Shown: positions 1 to 10,238, counted from the first letter of the stretch. The stretch is DNA of 29,347 nt from Chara braunii (GCA_003427395.1 BFEA01000167.1:1880668-1910014); one strand, 5' to 3'. Numbers and translations: made by a program. The notes: a model not told the origin generated them from the sequence alone.

Positions 1-387
1 ATGACATTCTGGACTACCATTTCGGAGACCTATCAGACTCTATCTTTGTGACCTATCGGTGTGATCTACCTCCTACCTCCTTCGTCTCTCCTCCCACCTT
101 TCATCTGTGTATGTGTGTACGGGATCTGGGTATCGTCTATGAATGACCCAGACCCCACCATCTCATGATTGTATGTGTGTGGAGTGATGCCATGTGAATC
201 AGTCTACGTGAGTCAGTTTGTTTATCAGACTTCCGCTGCATACATGCTCATCCTATATTGGTTGATCTTTGGTTCTGCCCATACTCATCGAAGTATGCAA
301 CAGCTGACCTACCTCTGCAATTGCATCTAAAAGCTTTCGCATGTGGGTCAGTAGCTCGGTAGGGATACGCCCCTAAGGGTGGTGACA
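1..387 (-). mobile_element. Putative partial 3' LTR of element A
   Basis: This stretch lies just beyond the integrase end of the minus-strand element A. Read on the minus strand, a purine-containing run (AAGGGGC) is followed by TGTCACC at 387, which looks like a polypurine tract followed by a TG LTR start. The far end would lie outside the window, and I could not find a matching 5' copy to the right of gag, so the LTR assignment rests on position and the TG start only. No coding potential is apparent. Confidence 0.35.
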
Positions 388-398
388 GCCCCTTAGGG
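371..398. repeat. Inverted repeat at the presumed LTR/polypurine junction
   Basis: Nine-base arms CCCTAAGGG (371-379) and CCCTTAGGG (390-398) are perfect inverted copies separated by 10 bases. The LTR start proposed for element A falls inside the spacer. It could form a hairpin in DNA or RNA. Confidence 0.7.
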
Positions 399-612
399 AA
401 GGAAAGCTTATGCCCCGCGGGAACCTATCCTGTCGTAGGGGACCGCGGGATGTACAGTTGGCACACCTGGCTAGAGCGGCGAAGGGACGACGAGACCACG
501 TCCGCCCTCGCGGTTCGCAGGGTTATTTTGCGTCGTTCCCAAGTTGTCTCTTGTTTTGTTTTGTTTTGTTTTTATTCCTGCGTGACATGGCCGGGCACGG
601 GAGCCGATGCGC

Positions 613-1688
613 TCAACACCGGACTTTGTCCACTACTTTGAATGACACGTCACATTTGTGTTTGTTGGTTTTGTTGGCTTGTTGTTCTTGTGTTCGTTCA
701 AGGGCTTCGGTGGCTTCTCTGAGGAGTTCGTTCATTGTTGCTACCAATTCATTGAGAGAAGGGCAGGGGATGGAGGGGTTGAGTTGTGAAGGAAGCAAGA
801 AGTCGGAGGGCAAGTGAGGATGGTAACCAAGGTCGAGGTAGAACGGGGACATGTCAGCGGACGGGCAGATGGCGTTGTTATAGGTGATCTCGACGACTGT
901 GCGCAACTGATCCTAGTCGTGTTGGTGTGGATGACAATACTTCCGCAGGATTCTTTGGAGAGTATCGTTCATCTTCTCGGTTTGTCCATCAGTCGGGGGG
1001 TGGAATGTAGTGATGTACTTGAGCGTGGTTCCATATGCTTTGAAGACGTGTTTCCATAATTGTGAGAGGAAGTGGGGATCACGATGACTGATGATGTTCT
1101 CAAGGAGGTTGTGATGGCGTGCGACATGATCAATGAAGAGAGTGGCGATGTCTTTGGCGGTGTGCGAAGTAGTGCAAGGGATGAAGTGTGCGCGTTTAGT
1201 CAAGCGACAGGCGATGACATAGATGCAGTCATGGCCACGGTCGGTCTTGGGGAGATCGCACACGAAGTCCATAGAGATGGACTGCCACTGGTGAGTGGGA
1301 ATAGGCAAACAGTGTAACTTTGGCCCGGTTTGAAGGGTTGACGGCTTGACATGTGGGGCATGAGCGAATGTAAGCTTTGACGTCGTCGAGTAGGGAAGGC
1401 CAGTAGAAGTATCTGGAGATGGTGTCGAAGGTTTTCCTGGAACCCGACGTGTTCAACAGTCTTCATGTCATAGTGCTCGGCCAAGAGCTGGGTACGGCCA
1501 CATGCGTCGAGGATGCAAAGTCGGCGAGTGCATTTGATGTTGATATAGAGAAGGTTGTCGTGGAGGGAGTAGTTGGGAACAGTGTCGAGTTCACGAAGCT
1601 TGTTGTAGACAGTGGAGAAGTTAGGGCATGAGAGGTATCCTTGGGTATAAAGGTGGTGGAGTGATGGGGGGAGTTGGATATGAGTCAT
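613..1688 (-). pseudogene. Element A integrase (broken)
   Basis: The N-terminal zinc-binding part is spread over two frames between 1688 and about 1310. It ends with a CPTCQ motif around 1345, giving the second Cys pair of the HHCC finger. The catalytic core is in one frame at 1308-913. It has the first Asp in SMDF (residue 14 of that frame) and the Glu in DGQTE (residue 111). The second catalytic Asp, normally in S-D-R, reads S-H-R (His 76), a G-to-C change in the first codon base. The C-terminal part continues in another frame from 906 with YNN and a region typical of the integrase tail, then loses similarity near 613. With a lost catalytic residue and at least two frameshifts this copy cannot encode a working integrase. 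Confidence 0.85.
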
Positions 1689-1699
1689 GGTGGGGCAGA

Positions 1700-2559
1700 C
1701 TTTCTCGGGGGACTTGTGGTCGGGGCGTTGAGAGAGGGCATCGGCAACGAGGTTGCTTTTGTTGAGGGTGTGGCAAATGGTGAATGTGACCTGGGCAAGA
1801 AAGTCTAACCAGCAGGTTTGGCGTGGCGTGGTATTTCTTAGTGAGGATAGAGGAGACGATGGTGTTGTCCATGCAGATGGTGAAGTATTGCCCGTCGAGG
1901 TAAGGACGCTAGACTTTGAGGGCGTGGATCATGACGAGGAGTTCCTTCTCGTTGGAGGGGTGGTTCATCTCCTCGGGAAGGAGCTTCTTGCTAGCGAAGG
2001 CGATGGGGTACTCGCCGAGTGGAGCCTCGTGGTGGGTGGGGGAGTCTCTGATGGAGGGGGGTTCAGAGGTGTTGCGATAGGACGACTCCAGTGGCGAAGT
2101 TTGATGCGTCAATGGTAACGTAGAAATGTCGAGAGGGGTCGGTGATCTTGAGGACGGGGGTCGTGGTGATGGTTTGTTTGAGGGGGTCGAAGGCGTTTTG
2201 GCAACGTCGTTCCAATTGAAGGGCTCATCCTTGCGTGTGAGTTCGTGGAGTGGGTAAGAGATGTCTGAGAAGTTGCAGATGAAGGGGCGGTAATAGTTGG
2301 CAAGGTCGAGGAAAGAGCATAGTTGGAGTAGGGTCTTGGGCGGGGGGTACCCAACGGGGGCGGTGACTTTCGAGGGGTCCATGTGGATTCCTTTAGCAGA
2401 GGCGATGTGGCCAAGGTATTCTACGCTAGAGGCAACAAAGGTGCAGCTTAGCGTATAATTTTTGCTCTCTGAGGATACAGAGGACCTGGCGAAGGTGCTG
2501 AACGTGGGACTCAATGGTGGGGCTAGAGACAAGGATATCATCAAGGTAGACGACGACAT
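1700..2559 (-). pseudogene. Element A RT connection and RNase H (broken)
   Basis: This region follows the RT palm on the minus strand. It shows the RT thumb/connection signatures YLGH (about 2410) and NYYRPFI (about 2290), then RNase H elements: FASKKL, E in NEKELL (about 1935-1950), the MDN aspartate (about 1870) and VADALSQR (about 1735). These lie in at least three frames, and a stop follows the ALKV residues near 1909. The role in the intact element is to degrade the RNA strand of the RNA:DNA hybrid during reverse transcription. The first RNase H aspartate segment is blurred by a frameshift near 2200. Confidence 0.75.
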
Positions 2560-3855
2560 AGACTTCGAGGAGGTCGCAAAAGATGTGATTCATGGTGGAA
2601 TGGAATGTGGTGGGAGCGTTGGTGAGTCCTAAGGGCATCACGAGGAACTCGTAGTGCCCGAAGCGAGAACAAAATGCGGTCTTGTGGGTGTCCTCCTCGC
2701 GGATGCGGATCTGGTGGAAGTCACTGCGGAGGTCAATCTTGGTAAAAAATATTTGGCTCCACGGAGGCGATAAAAAAGCTCGGAGATCTGAGATAGGGGG
2801 TACTTGTTCTTGATCGTGATCCGATTCAAGGAGCGGTAGTCTGTGCACATCCTTAGTTTTGAGGTTCCGCCTTTCTTCACGAAAAGGCAGCTTGTACTGA
2901 AGGGGGAAGAGCTTGGCTTAATGAATCCTTTTTCATCGAGTTCATTGCGCTGCCGCTTCATTTCTTCGGCTTCCAGGACGAAGAGTTGGTATGGAGGGCG
3001 AAACGGCGGAGAGTGGACGGTTCCAGATGAATGGTATGAGATACACCACGATTCGAGGGTAATCCGGCAGGCAAGGATTTGGGAAAGACGTCCTTTAACT
3101 CGTCGATAGGAGGTCAGGGCGGGGTCGGAGGGGGGGGCTTGATCGGGTTTGTCTATAGGGAGCAAGTCCTCGGGGCGTTTGCGATCAAGGACAAGACAAT
3201 AGTAGGTGGAGTGGGGGTTTTGACGGCCCATGTGGAGAAACTGGTAGGGAGTGACGGAGTTTTGGGAGGTAGGGTGGGGGAAATAGGGGATGTCGATGGG
3301 CGTGTCGGGGGGGTTGGTGAGGCGGAAGAAGTTGGGGTGGAACGCGTATGGCATGTAGTGGTCCAGCCAAGGTGTTCCCAAAACGATGTCGCACATCAAG
3401 TGCATGACATGGAATGAGACCTGACTGCGGAGGGTTCCGATAGTCATGTTGGTCTCGGGGACCGTGCGGTCTACTACGACAGTGGTGTCTTTGTCCCCTA
3501 AACGAATGGTAATCGGGGAGTCACAACCGGTAAGACCGACTTCCCAGACACACGCGTCAGTGATAAAGTTACCGGTAGCTCCAATATCAAGGAGGGCCCG
3601 GAACTTGGTCGTAGACGCACCAAGGGTGGTGGCGACAAACTTGAGGTGGAAGCGGGATGAGTATGCGGCAGAGATGATGGTGTTGAGGCGGCGCTGTTCG
3701 ATGCCTAATCGGACAAGCCGATCGTGTCGGGCTTGTTCCTCGACAACGTCAGAGAAAGTGACGGAGGATGGATTCGGGAGAAGGGTAGACGAACATGTAC
3801 CAATGGGAGGTTTGTCAAGCGACGGACATGTACCAATGGGAGGTTTGTCAAGCAA
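2426..3855 (-). pseudogene. Element A protease and reverse transcriptase (broken)
   Basis: One frame (3855-2638) carries the retropepsin-like protease and the RT fingers. The protease active-site triad is Asp-Ile-Gly (codons at 3580-3588) followed by ATGNFI, where Ser or Thr is expected in the middle. The flap-side LGTPWL is near 3380. RT begins with GFIKPSSSPF, then FVKKG and the MCTDYRSLN box. A frameshift near 2740, at KYF, moves the rest of RT to the 2848-2426 frame, which has KIDLRSDFHQI (first catalytic Asp), VMPLGLTNAP and the YLDD catalytic box (about 2545). A 33-bp in-frame tandem duplication sits just upstream of the protease. The catalytic residues of RT are intact; the frameshift is the main lesion. 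Confidence 0.88.
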
Positions 3856-3858
3856 CGG
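3793..3858 (-). repeat. 33-bp tandem duplication upstream of protease A
   Basis: Two near-identical 33-bp units (3793-3825 and 3826-3858) encode an 11-residue peptide motif LDKPPIGTC.S twice in frame. The period is a multiple of three, so the duplication is neutral to the frame. Confidence 0.85.
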
Positions 3859-5210
3859 GGGTTGTGATGCCTGGGGATCATCCTGTGGGGTAGAGGATGG
3901 TGCCGGTGGAGGGAGGTGTTTGCCGAGATCAAGGGTACAAAGGTCGGGCTAGGTCCCGCATCGACTGAAGGAGTGGATGTCGCCAGTTTGCTCCTGTGCC
4001 GAGTGAACTGGCTGGCGTCGGGGCAGTTGGTGTGCTGGTGTCCAAGCTGCCGGCAACAGAAGCAGCCATTGTTGGCCTGTAGGTAGGATCGTTCCTCGGT
4101 TGTGAGTTTCTTGAGATGGGAGGGTGGGGTGGAGGAAGATGGTCGGGCCATGCGGTCCTTGCATTCCATACGCAAGAACTGGATGGTGTTGAGTTCCTCC
4201 AAACTGAGGGACACCAGAGACGAGGAGTCAGAGATGTTGTCGGGTTCCTCGAGAGAGGCTTGGAACTTGTCCAAGGAAGTGGTGGAGGTGGTGTCTTTGG
4301 AGGTGATGTTGTGAAAGAAGTGGGGGCGGAAAGGGGCCGATGTGAGTGCCGCCTTGTTCGGGGAGAGGATGCGGTCGATTTGGAGGGCACGAGTGAGAAG
4401 GTCGGCGAGGGTCATGGGTGGCTCACGGACAAGGGCTGCCGCTAGGTCCTTGCAGCATACCCGCTTGACGCGGGAGATGAATGCGGTGTCACTGATGACG
4501 TCGATCGGGATGCGCTGGCGAAGAGAGTGGCGTATTGAACAAAGCGGTCGGTTGGTCCATTTTGACAGAGCCGACAGAATTGGTCGAGGTAGCCGTCAAC
4601 TGTCTTTTGTGGGCGGAAGGTGCAGGTGATCAGGGTGGCCCACTCAAGGAAGGCGTGAGGTGGAAGACCAACATGCTGGCGGTTAGTCATTCCTTGTACC
4701 ACCATCAAGCGGCGCCATCCATTGGTTTGGTGTCGGCGATGGGGAGCCGGTGGAGGACTAGGACGCTGTGGAGGGAGAAGGCTTGTCGGAGTTTGGTGAG
4801 AAAGAGGAAGACGTCCTCATGGGGTTGGTCGGAGAAGGTGGGGATCTCGTTGACGTGGAATGATGGAGGGATATTTCCGACTTTGGTGGCAGTAGTGGCA
4901 AGGGCGTTGAAGTCAAGGGGAGGGGAGGAAGAGTCGATCCGGGTGAAGTCATCGGTGGGGTTGGTGGGAATGAGAGTGTTTGGTGGAAGTAGTGGAAGAG
5001 CGGGGTATAGGGCCTGTGGTGCGGAAGTGATCTGGGTATAGGTGGGGAGGGTGGAAGTGATAGTGGATGGGGGGAATGGTCGACGACTGTGTGACGGCGG
5101 GGGTTGTTGTCTGGGTGACCATGGTGGAGGTAGTGGTGGATGAAGGCGGGGGTGGGGATGACGTGCTAGTGGAGAGGGCGGTGGATGTGGGGGGGGGGGT
5201 GATTGGTGTA

Positions 5211-5212
<2 letters not shown>

Positions 5213-5271
<59 letters not shown>
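5213..5271. repeat. 59-base G homopolymer inside gag A
   Basis: An uninterrupted run of 59 G on the plus strand (C59 on the coding strand) encodes polyproline. A shorter G run lies at about 5188-5199. Such a run is prone to slippage and to sequencing-length error, so its exact length should not be trusted. Confidence 0.9.
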
Positions 5272-5273
<2 letters not shown>

Positions 5274-5620
5274 GTGGTGGTGACGATCTGGAGGGCGGGG
5301 GTTTGATCTTCAATGGCGGTCACGCGAGCGGAGATGGTGGAGACGGACGTTTTGATGTCGGCGATGGACGAGTGGTTGAATGTTACCAAGTGGAGGAGTG
5401 TCGCGAGATCGGTGGCGACATTGGGTGCTGGTGTTTGCTCACGTGCCAGGTCGCGGGCAATGCTATCGACGGAGTCGGTGCGGATGTTGGACATATCAAT
5501 GTTGGATGATTGGGCCATGGTGGGGGAGGAAGCGGAGGTAGCGGCGGATGAGGTGGAGGCAGCTACAGCAGCGGCGGCATCAGCGGCTGCACGCTGAGAG
5601 TTCCTGGTTGAGCGTGGCAT

Positions 5621-6098
5621 GCCCGCGGGGGAGGAGGGGGGGGGTCCTATTTACCAGGGTAGAACGTCATCAATTGATTTAGCAATCAAGGTAATTCCCA
5701 AATAAAATTCGCAAAACAAGAATTAATTTTGAATAGAGTAATTCGGAATTGAATTTGTTCGAAATTAATTCAAGAGCAAGGCTACCAGCCGGGCCGCTCG
5801 GGTCACCCTATTTTCCCGGGCGGCCCCGCCGTTGAAGGACCAGGGAAGGTCCCAGCCAAAAAAAAGAAACAAAAGAAATCGAAAAAATCCAAAAACAAAC
5901 TATGTTATGCAGAAAAATAAACTGAACAACTTTTGCGTCAAGGTCACATCGAAATTCCTTACCAAATTTGAAATAAATTAAAAAATATATATATATTTTT
6001 TATTTTTTTATATATTTTTTGCCCGGCCGGGCAAGTGGACCCGGGCCACTCCGGTAGCCTAGTTCGAGAGTGTATTTTTCAAGAAACTTTGAAAAAAG
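5621..6098. other. AT-rich noncoding DNA with GC-rich palindromes
   Basis: No gene is seen. The segment separates gag of element A from element B. It is A/T rich but holds two GC-rich inverted repeats: arms GGGCCGCTCGGG (5791-5802) and CCCGGGCGGCCC (5815-5826), 11 of 12 paired with a 12-base spacer; and the perfect 16-base palindrome TTGCCCGGCCGGGCAA (6019-6034) beside an AT-only tract (about 5980-6020). It may contain the leader and 5' LTR of element A, but I could not show this. Confidence 0.6.
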
Positions 6099-6146
6099 TG
6101 AGGATCTGGGTCCTCGGCAGGCCTAGGGGGCCCCTGGTACAGATGT

Positions 6147-6169
6147 GCCCGCCCTAAGTGAAGGCGGGC
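6147..6169 (+). promoter_or_regulatory. Conserved GC hairpin in LTR B (5' copy)
   Basis: Arms GCCCGCC and GGCGGGC enclose CTAAGTGAA. The same sequence occurs at 13995-14017 (3' LTR B) and 28046-28068 (3' LTR C). A copy with one altered arm base lies at about 17256-17277 (5' LTR C). Conservation between LTRs that are otherwise hard to align suggests a function in RNA or DNA, but the role is unknown. Confidence 0.7.
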
Positions 6170-6466
6170 CTAACAAATCTCAAGAGGCCCATTGCTGTCA
6201 ATTTCGTATTTGGGGTCCAGGCAGTTGTGACGAGCCATTTGGTTGAGGGAAACACAGACCGAGCAGCAAAGATATTCCACGGCCTTCCAGGCCTTTCCAG
6301 AAATGCAGGCCCCGGGCAAGAATCACAGCCTCATACACAGACAGTTGGGGGGCCCAATCGAACGAGGCCCAGCAGCTGTAACAGAGGCACAGCCTACTGG
6401 GGCCTACCGGAAACTTCTGGGCAAAGGCCCAGGCCAGTCAGGCCGCCGGAGCAGGCAGGCTCTTTC

Positions 6467-6476
6467 CATATAGGAA
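6467..6476 (+). promoter_or_regulatory. CCATATAGGA box, possible core promoter element of LTR B
   Basis: CCATATAGGA is kept in all four LTRs of the window (also 14319-14328, 17703-17711 and 28493-28502). It lies a few hundred bases into each LTR, where a TATA-like element would be expected. It also resembles a shortened CArG box. Function is inferred from conservation only. Confidence 0.4.
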
Positions 6477-6818
6477 AGAGCTCCCCGCCTGGGCTCTCAT
6501 TCAGGCACTTGCCAGATGATGCGGCAGCACTGCTGGAGCGATTGCTCGCGGGCTGCTAAGCACTAAGGGCAAGGTGCTGCGCGCGTGCAGGAAGCAGGGT
6601 GCTGCTAAGGCCAGCGCCATAGCCCAGCCTCCATAGGTGGCTGGGGCTTGGACTAGTGAGGCGCAGGGGTGGTCTTCAGGTGTACAGAGGGAAGACGTGG
6701 GTGTAAGTCAGGGGAGAGAGAGAAGGATGATGATGATGATGATGATGATGTGAGGGAACATACCTGGTATTGGCGATGGTTTGCATTGAGCGACATCTTC
6801 AAGTACTTCGTTGGCCGC

Positions 6819-6826
6819 TGACGTCA
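6819..6826 (+). promoter_or_regulatory. TGACGTCA (bZIP/CRE-type) site in LTR B
   Basis: This is a perfect eight-base palindrome known as the CRE/bZIP binding core. It is also found in the LTRs of element C (18004-18011, 18258-18265 and 28798-28805). The 3' LTR of B lost it in its internal deletion. Confidence 0.5.
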
Positions 6827-7094
6827 ACAGTTGCATTGTCAATTAGTAGACAGACAGTAGCTGTGTAGGAAGTAGGCTGGGCGCCGAGGGCCAAGTAGGG
6901 AGAAGGGACTGGACTCTTATGTTGGTAGTGGCGAGAGCAAACTCTCATTGACATTGGTTTTTAGTGCTACAAATCTCCATTAGTGTTATATTGGTGCAAT
7001 GCCGCTTTCTGGACACTGAGATACTAATTGGCTTTCAATGTGATTGTGCATTCTGGAAATTGTCATCTCGCTGTTGCTCATTTTCCTTGCAATT

Positions 7095-7106
7095 TGGTAT
7101 CGGAGC
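7095..7106 (+). other. Primer-binding site of element B (initiator Met tRNA type)
   Basis: TGGTATCGGAGC lies three bases after the LTR end. It matches the plant initiator-Met tRNA primer site TGGTATCAGAGC with one change (A to G). The flanking TGGTTCGA also continues the tRNA complement. Confidence 0.88.
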
Positions 7107-8345
7107 TGGTTCGAATTGCGCTTCATTGGTTCTTTGCAATAGCTGGTCGGTGCTTCGCATGAGGTGTGGGGTAGTGATAAGGCTTGGGCGTGGAACGATT
7201 GGCGGCCCAGGGTCATGTGGGCGCGCCAGGAAGCTATGCGGTGACATTAGGGGTGTACGCTGGATGATGAGAACTCGCTGATGTGGCATTTAAGCCGAGG
7301 TGGAACTGCATTCTGCTGTTGGTTGTGCCAAGGCAAAGACGGGTCATCATAAATGCACATCAGGTTGCCGGTGAGAAATCTGTGGTTGGGGCCAGCATTA
7401 TGAGGTACGTTGCTCTCTTCCTTATGTACCCTCTTCATTACTTCTTACCGTGAGGAAGTGAGTTCTGTCTTGAGAGTCCTCTCAATGTGAGGTGTCGTGA
7501 GCGCTCAACCTTGAGAGTCGACATTCTTCCTGGGCAGCAAGCTGGTGGGAGACGGGCGAAGCCTCTGAAGGGCCTTGGACGAAGCACTCGGGTCACTGTG
7601 ACCATGCCAACCCGCTGGGACTAGTACACACATGCTTTGTTGCAGGTCCTTGGTTCTGCTGCTGCGCAATAGAGGTCATGCAGGGCATGCCAGCCCTTTG
7701 AGAGACGCTCAACAGACCGTCTATAAATATTTCTGGCGGGTTCCGGTGTTGAACCCTGGTTGTGATCGTCGTTCTGTCTGCGACGTAAAATAATTCTTGA
7801 GGACCTTGGGGGCTGTCCTTAAACTGCCTCTTGATCAGCCAGATCAACCGGAGGTAAGGCTCGTTGCATGCGAGGGTAAACAAGGTGCAGGGCTGGCACA
7901 GGGCTGGTCCGGATTGCACACCTTTAGACACATTGCTCAACCAGATGCTCAGGACATTGAGACAAGAGACTACTCAAGAGGGATACACTGGGAGGGGGGA
8001 TTCCGACAACTGTTCATTGTGGAGCTAAATAGATAAACTGCCATCCAACATGCACCTTCACAGGTAATTTATTTTTATTTTTGATTATTTAGTTCTAAGG
8101 ACTTGGTGACAACTGACAAACAGCTGCAAATAGGATAGTAACTTCCTTGCTGCATTGCATTTTGTTTAGAGTAACCTAATAATGAAAATAGACTTACCTT
8201 TAGGACCTGACATTAGTTGCTGGTTACCACTTGACTACTTTTCTCCAGGCTGACCAAATTAGTTGACTATTCTTACTCGGTTGGGTGTCATGCTGAGGTA
8301 GGATTCAGTGTGGATTCTAGTTTAGATCACACACCACTGTAGCTC
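7107..8345 (+). other. Untranslated leader of element B
   Basis: This 1.2-kb stretch between primer site and gag has no credible coding frame. It is clearly similar to the leader of element C. From 7721 to 7876 I count 21 mismatches and no gap against 19255-19410. It includes a conserved TATAAATA (7722-7729). A possible intron is bounded by AG|GTACGT (GT at 7405) and a T-rich acceptor ending in AG at 8091-8092; both sites have counterparts in C. Roles such as packaging, translation control or splicing are inference. Confidence 0.6.
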
Positions 8346-10020
8346 ATGAGTGAAGCAGTTAGTAGTGCGGAGGAGGAACGATTAGTGGAAGACCTAAGAG
8401 TGACCCACAGAACTGCTCTCAGTTGACCGATCACTTTCCAGGAGTTAGGTCCAGGAGAAGAAAGGAGGCTGCAGAGGGAAGCCAGGGAGAGGGTGGCATT
8501 AAGGAGGTCTAGGGCAGTAGCAGCCTGCGTCGAGGCCGCAATGGCTACCGCCTCTATGTCCCAGGCCTCGTCCCAGGTCTCTTCGTCAGGAATTAGTCAG
8601 GGGGTTTCTCATGGTTCCGTTAGTCAGTCTGTTGGTTCGCAAGTCAGCCAACCGTCTCCTCTCACACCAAAGGATTATGAGATCCTCCAGGCGGAAGCTC
8701 TTCATAATGAACTACAACAGCAGGTGAGGGACACAGCAAAGAGAAGGCAGAGGGCGATATTGAGAAAACCTAGACTAGGGATTAGGAGGCAGGAGTTAGG
8801 GAAGTTAGAAGCACTAGATGAGTCAACACTGGATCTTGCAATGCAAGCATTGCGTCGCTCGCTCCTTTGCCTGGTAGAAATGCAGGTTATCCAACAGGAG
8901 GTGCTGGCTGAACTAGTGGCCGACCAGAACCGAATTCTGGCTGCACTGCAGGCACCTCGTCCAATGATGAGGCAACCTCAATATTTTGTAGCTCCCCCTT
9001 CGGTTGCGGGTCCCACAGTGACGCCGTCGCCGATAGGGCCTTCTTTCTCTCCTATGTTTGGCATCTCTCCTTCAGGAGGTTTAGTAGCAGTTAGTGGTCC
9101 GGTTCTCGGTACTTCTCCCGTACCATCAATGACGGTGGCAGCTACGGCCCCATCATCAGGACAGGCTCAGGTTAGCATGGAGCAACATGTCTCAGTGGCT
9201 ATGCAGCCACTGCAGCAATCACTTGGGCAAATCCAACCCATGCAGTGGATTCCCAAGATCCCCTTGTTGAGTCCTAAGCCTTTTTTCTGGCGACAAGAAA
9301 AAGGACGAGGACCTGGATACTTGGGTGAGGATTGTGCCTGCATATGTGAGGCACAAGCTCACGAGGCCAGAGCAGGAAGTTATAATCGCTGCCTCCTTTC
9401 TAGAGGGTTCAGCAGCATGATGGTTGAATGGCCTAGTGCAGCAACAGGGCTATGCTCAAAACTTTGATTCAAGGGTCGAGGCCCAGACATTAGAGGACTT
9501 CGTACGGAATGTGTACAACAGGTGGCATGAACCTCAAGGGGCTTAGAAGGCCACCGACGCAATAAACAGTCTCGGTTCCAAATAGTACCGGACTGTGCGG
9601 GAAGTCACAGACATCGTAGAATGTCTGATCGTAGTGCCTGGTGTACGCTATGACCCACATGTACTCCTCACAAGTTATCTTAGATGTATGCCCACAAATG
9701 TCAAGAATAAGCTGGTAGACGAGGCCAACATCGATGTCCATAACTTCCGCTACTTTTAACAAGAAAGCCTTAGATATAGAGGCTAAACTTGGGACCGCTC
9801 ATCACGGTCAAACAGATGGTAGGAAGAAGAAACTTCCGTAAGATTGGAGGAAGAAGGGCAATCTCATATTCGTTGACCATGATGGTCAGGCGACCGAGAT
9901 TGACGACTTCCCTGACTATGGGGAAGACACAGAGCAGGATGGGGCTAGCGAGACTTCAGATGGGGAAGTCGTAGCTACAATCAAAGAAAAGGTTAGGGGG
10001 ACCGGGAAGTAGAAGGTAGG
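8346..10020 (+). pseudogene. Element B gag (broken)
   Basis: The first possible ATG is at 8346, in the same frame as the long 8493-9467 stretch but cut by a TGA at 8424. The N-terminal part is rich in Ala/Ser/Gln and then Glu/Arg/Leu, likely coiled coil, as in gag of C. A frameshift near 9285 follows the PKPF segment that begins the capsid. The capsid then continues in another frame through the LEGSA and VVPGVRYDPHVL motifs, which match C closely. Two further in-frame stops (near 9545 and 9585) and later frameshifts destroy it. The nucleocapsid zinc knuckle is listed separately. In the living element this protein would have formed the virus-like particle. Confidence 0.8.
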
Positions 10021-10114
10021 CCGATCCAAGAGTTAGGGCGACCATGGAACACCTGCATGGGTAAAACTTGGTTTAGTCCATGAGGTATGGAGGGACCGAG
10101 TTGCTAGGGGCACT

Positions 10115-10156
10115 TGTCTGAACCGTGGCAATTATGGCCATATCTCCAGAACTTGC
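10115..10156 (+). pseudogene. Zinc knuckle of gag B with one Cys lost
   Basis: The 14-residue segment fits C-X2-C-X4-H-X4-C except that the second Cys reads Arg (CLNR...GH....C). A single T-to-C change (TGT to CGT) explains it. It would have bound genomic RNA in the particle. Confidence 0.75.
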
Positions 10157-10238
10157 CGAGGCAAGAAGGTCACAATGAAGGTAGCCTCTCCTATAGTGGT
10201 GGGTTTATCTTTAAACCCTTTGGTTCTTCTGCGAGCAC

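Larger units (their letters stand above)
388..5620 (-). mobile_element. Element A: degenerate Ty3/gypsy retrotransposon, internal region
   Basis: On the minus strand the domain order is gag (right), protease, RT, RNase H, integrase (left), which is the Ty3 order; Ty1/copia elements have integrase before RT. All domains can be recognised, but they are split by frameshifts. There is little room (about 220 bp) between the recognisable end of integrase and the presumed LTR, and I see no chromodomain there, unlike elements B and C. Protein sequences are clearly diverged from B and C, so this is a different Ty3 lineage. No primer-binding site was recognised between gag and the AT-rich DNA at 5640. 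Confidence 0.85.
3705..5620 (-). pseudogene. Element A gag (broken)
   Basis: Gag starts at an ATG at 5620, giving an Ala/Ser/Thr-rich N-terminal region, followed by a long proline stretch encoded by a poly(C) run. A capsid-like region (FSDQPHEDVFLFLTKLRQAF, about 4840-4780) appears in a second frame. A further capsid part at 4708-4442 has the Ty3-type FRPQKTVDGYLDQF signature. The nucleocapsid frame (4415-3705) has a perfect zinc knuckle C-X2-C-X4-H-X4-C at 4023-4064 (residues 118-131 of that frame). At least two frameshifts separate these pieces. One of them could be resolved by a length change in the homopolymer. Confidence 0.8.
6099..7091 (+). mobile_element. 5' LTR of element B
   Basis: It starts TGAGGATC and ends CCTTGCA, followed by the primer site. 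The start matches 13945 onward and the end matches the region up to 14718. It contains a GC hairpin (6147-6169), a TTCCATATAGGAA box (about 6465), a GAT microsatellite (about 6725-6750), an antisense splice-donor-like ACATACCTG (6758-6766) and a TGACGTCA box (6819-6826). The stretch 6771 to about 7004 has no counterpart in the 3' LTR. Confidence 0.88.

Noticed and set aside
814-1317. Plus-strand frames over the element A integrase and RT
   Set aside because: They are antisense shadows of the minus-strand pol gene, which has recognisable motifs.
7091-7120. tRNA gene at the primer sites
   Set aside because: Only the 3' end complement of initiator-Met tRNA plus a few bases is present; no cloverleaf can be drawn.
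7593-7940. Antisense frame in leader B similar to one at 19172-19549 in leader C
   Set aside because: The two predicted peptides are alike over about 68 residues, but the nucleotide mismatches do not favour third codon positions (7 of 21 at third positions of the antisense frame). The similarity follows from DNA-level conservation of the leader.
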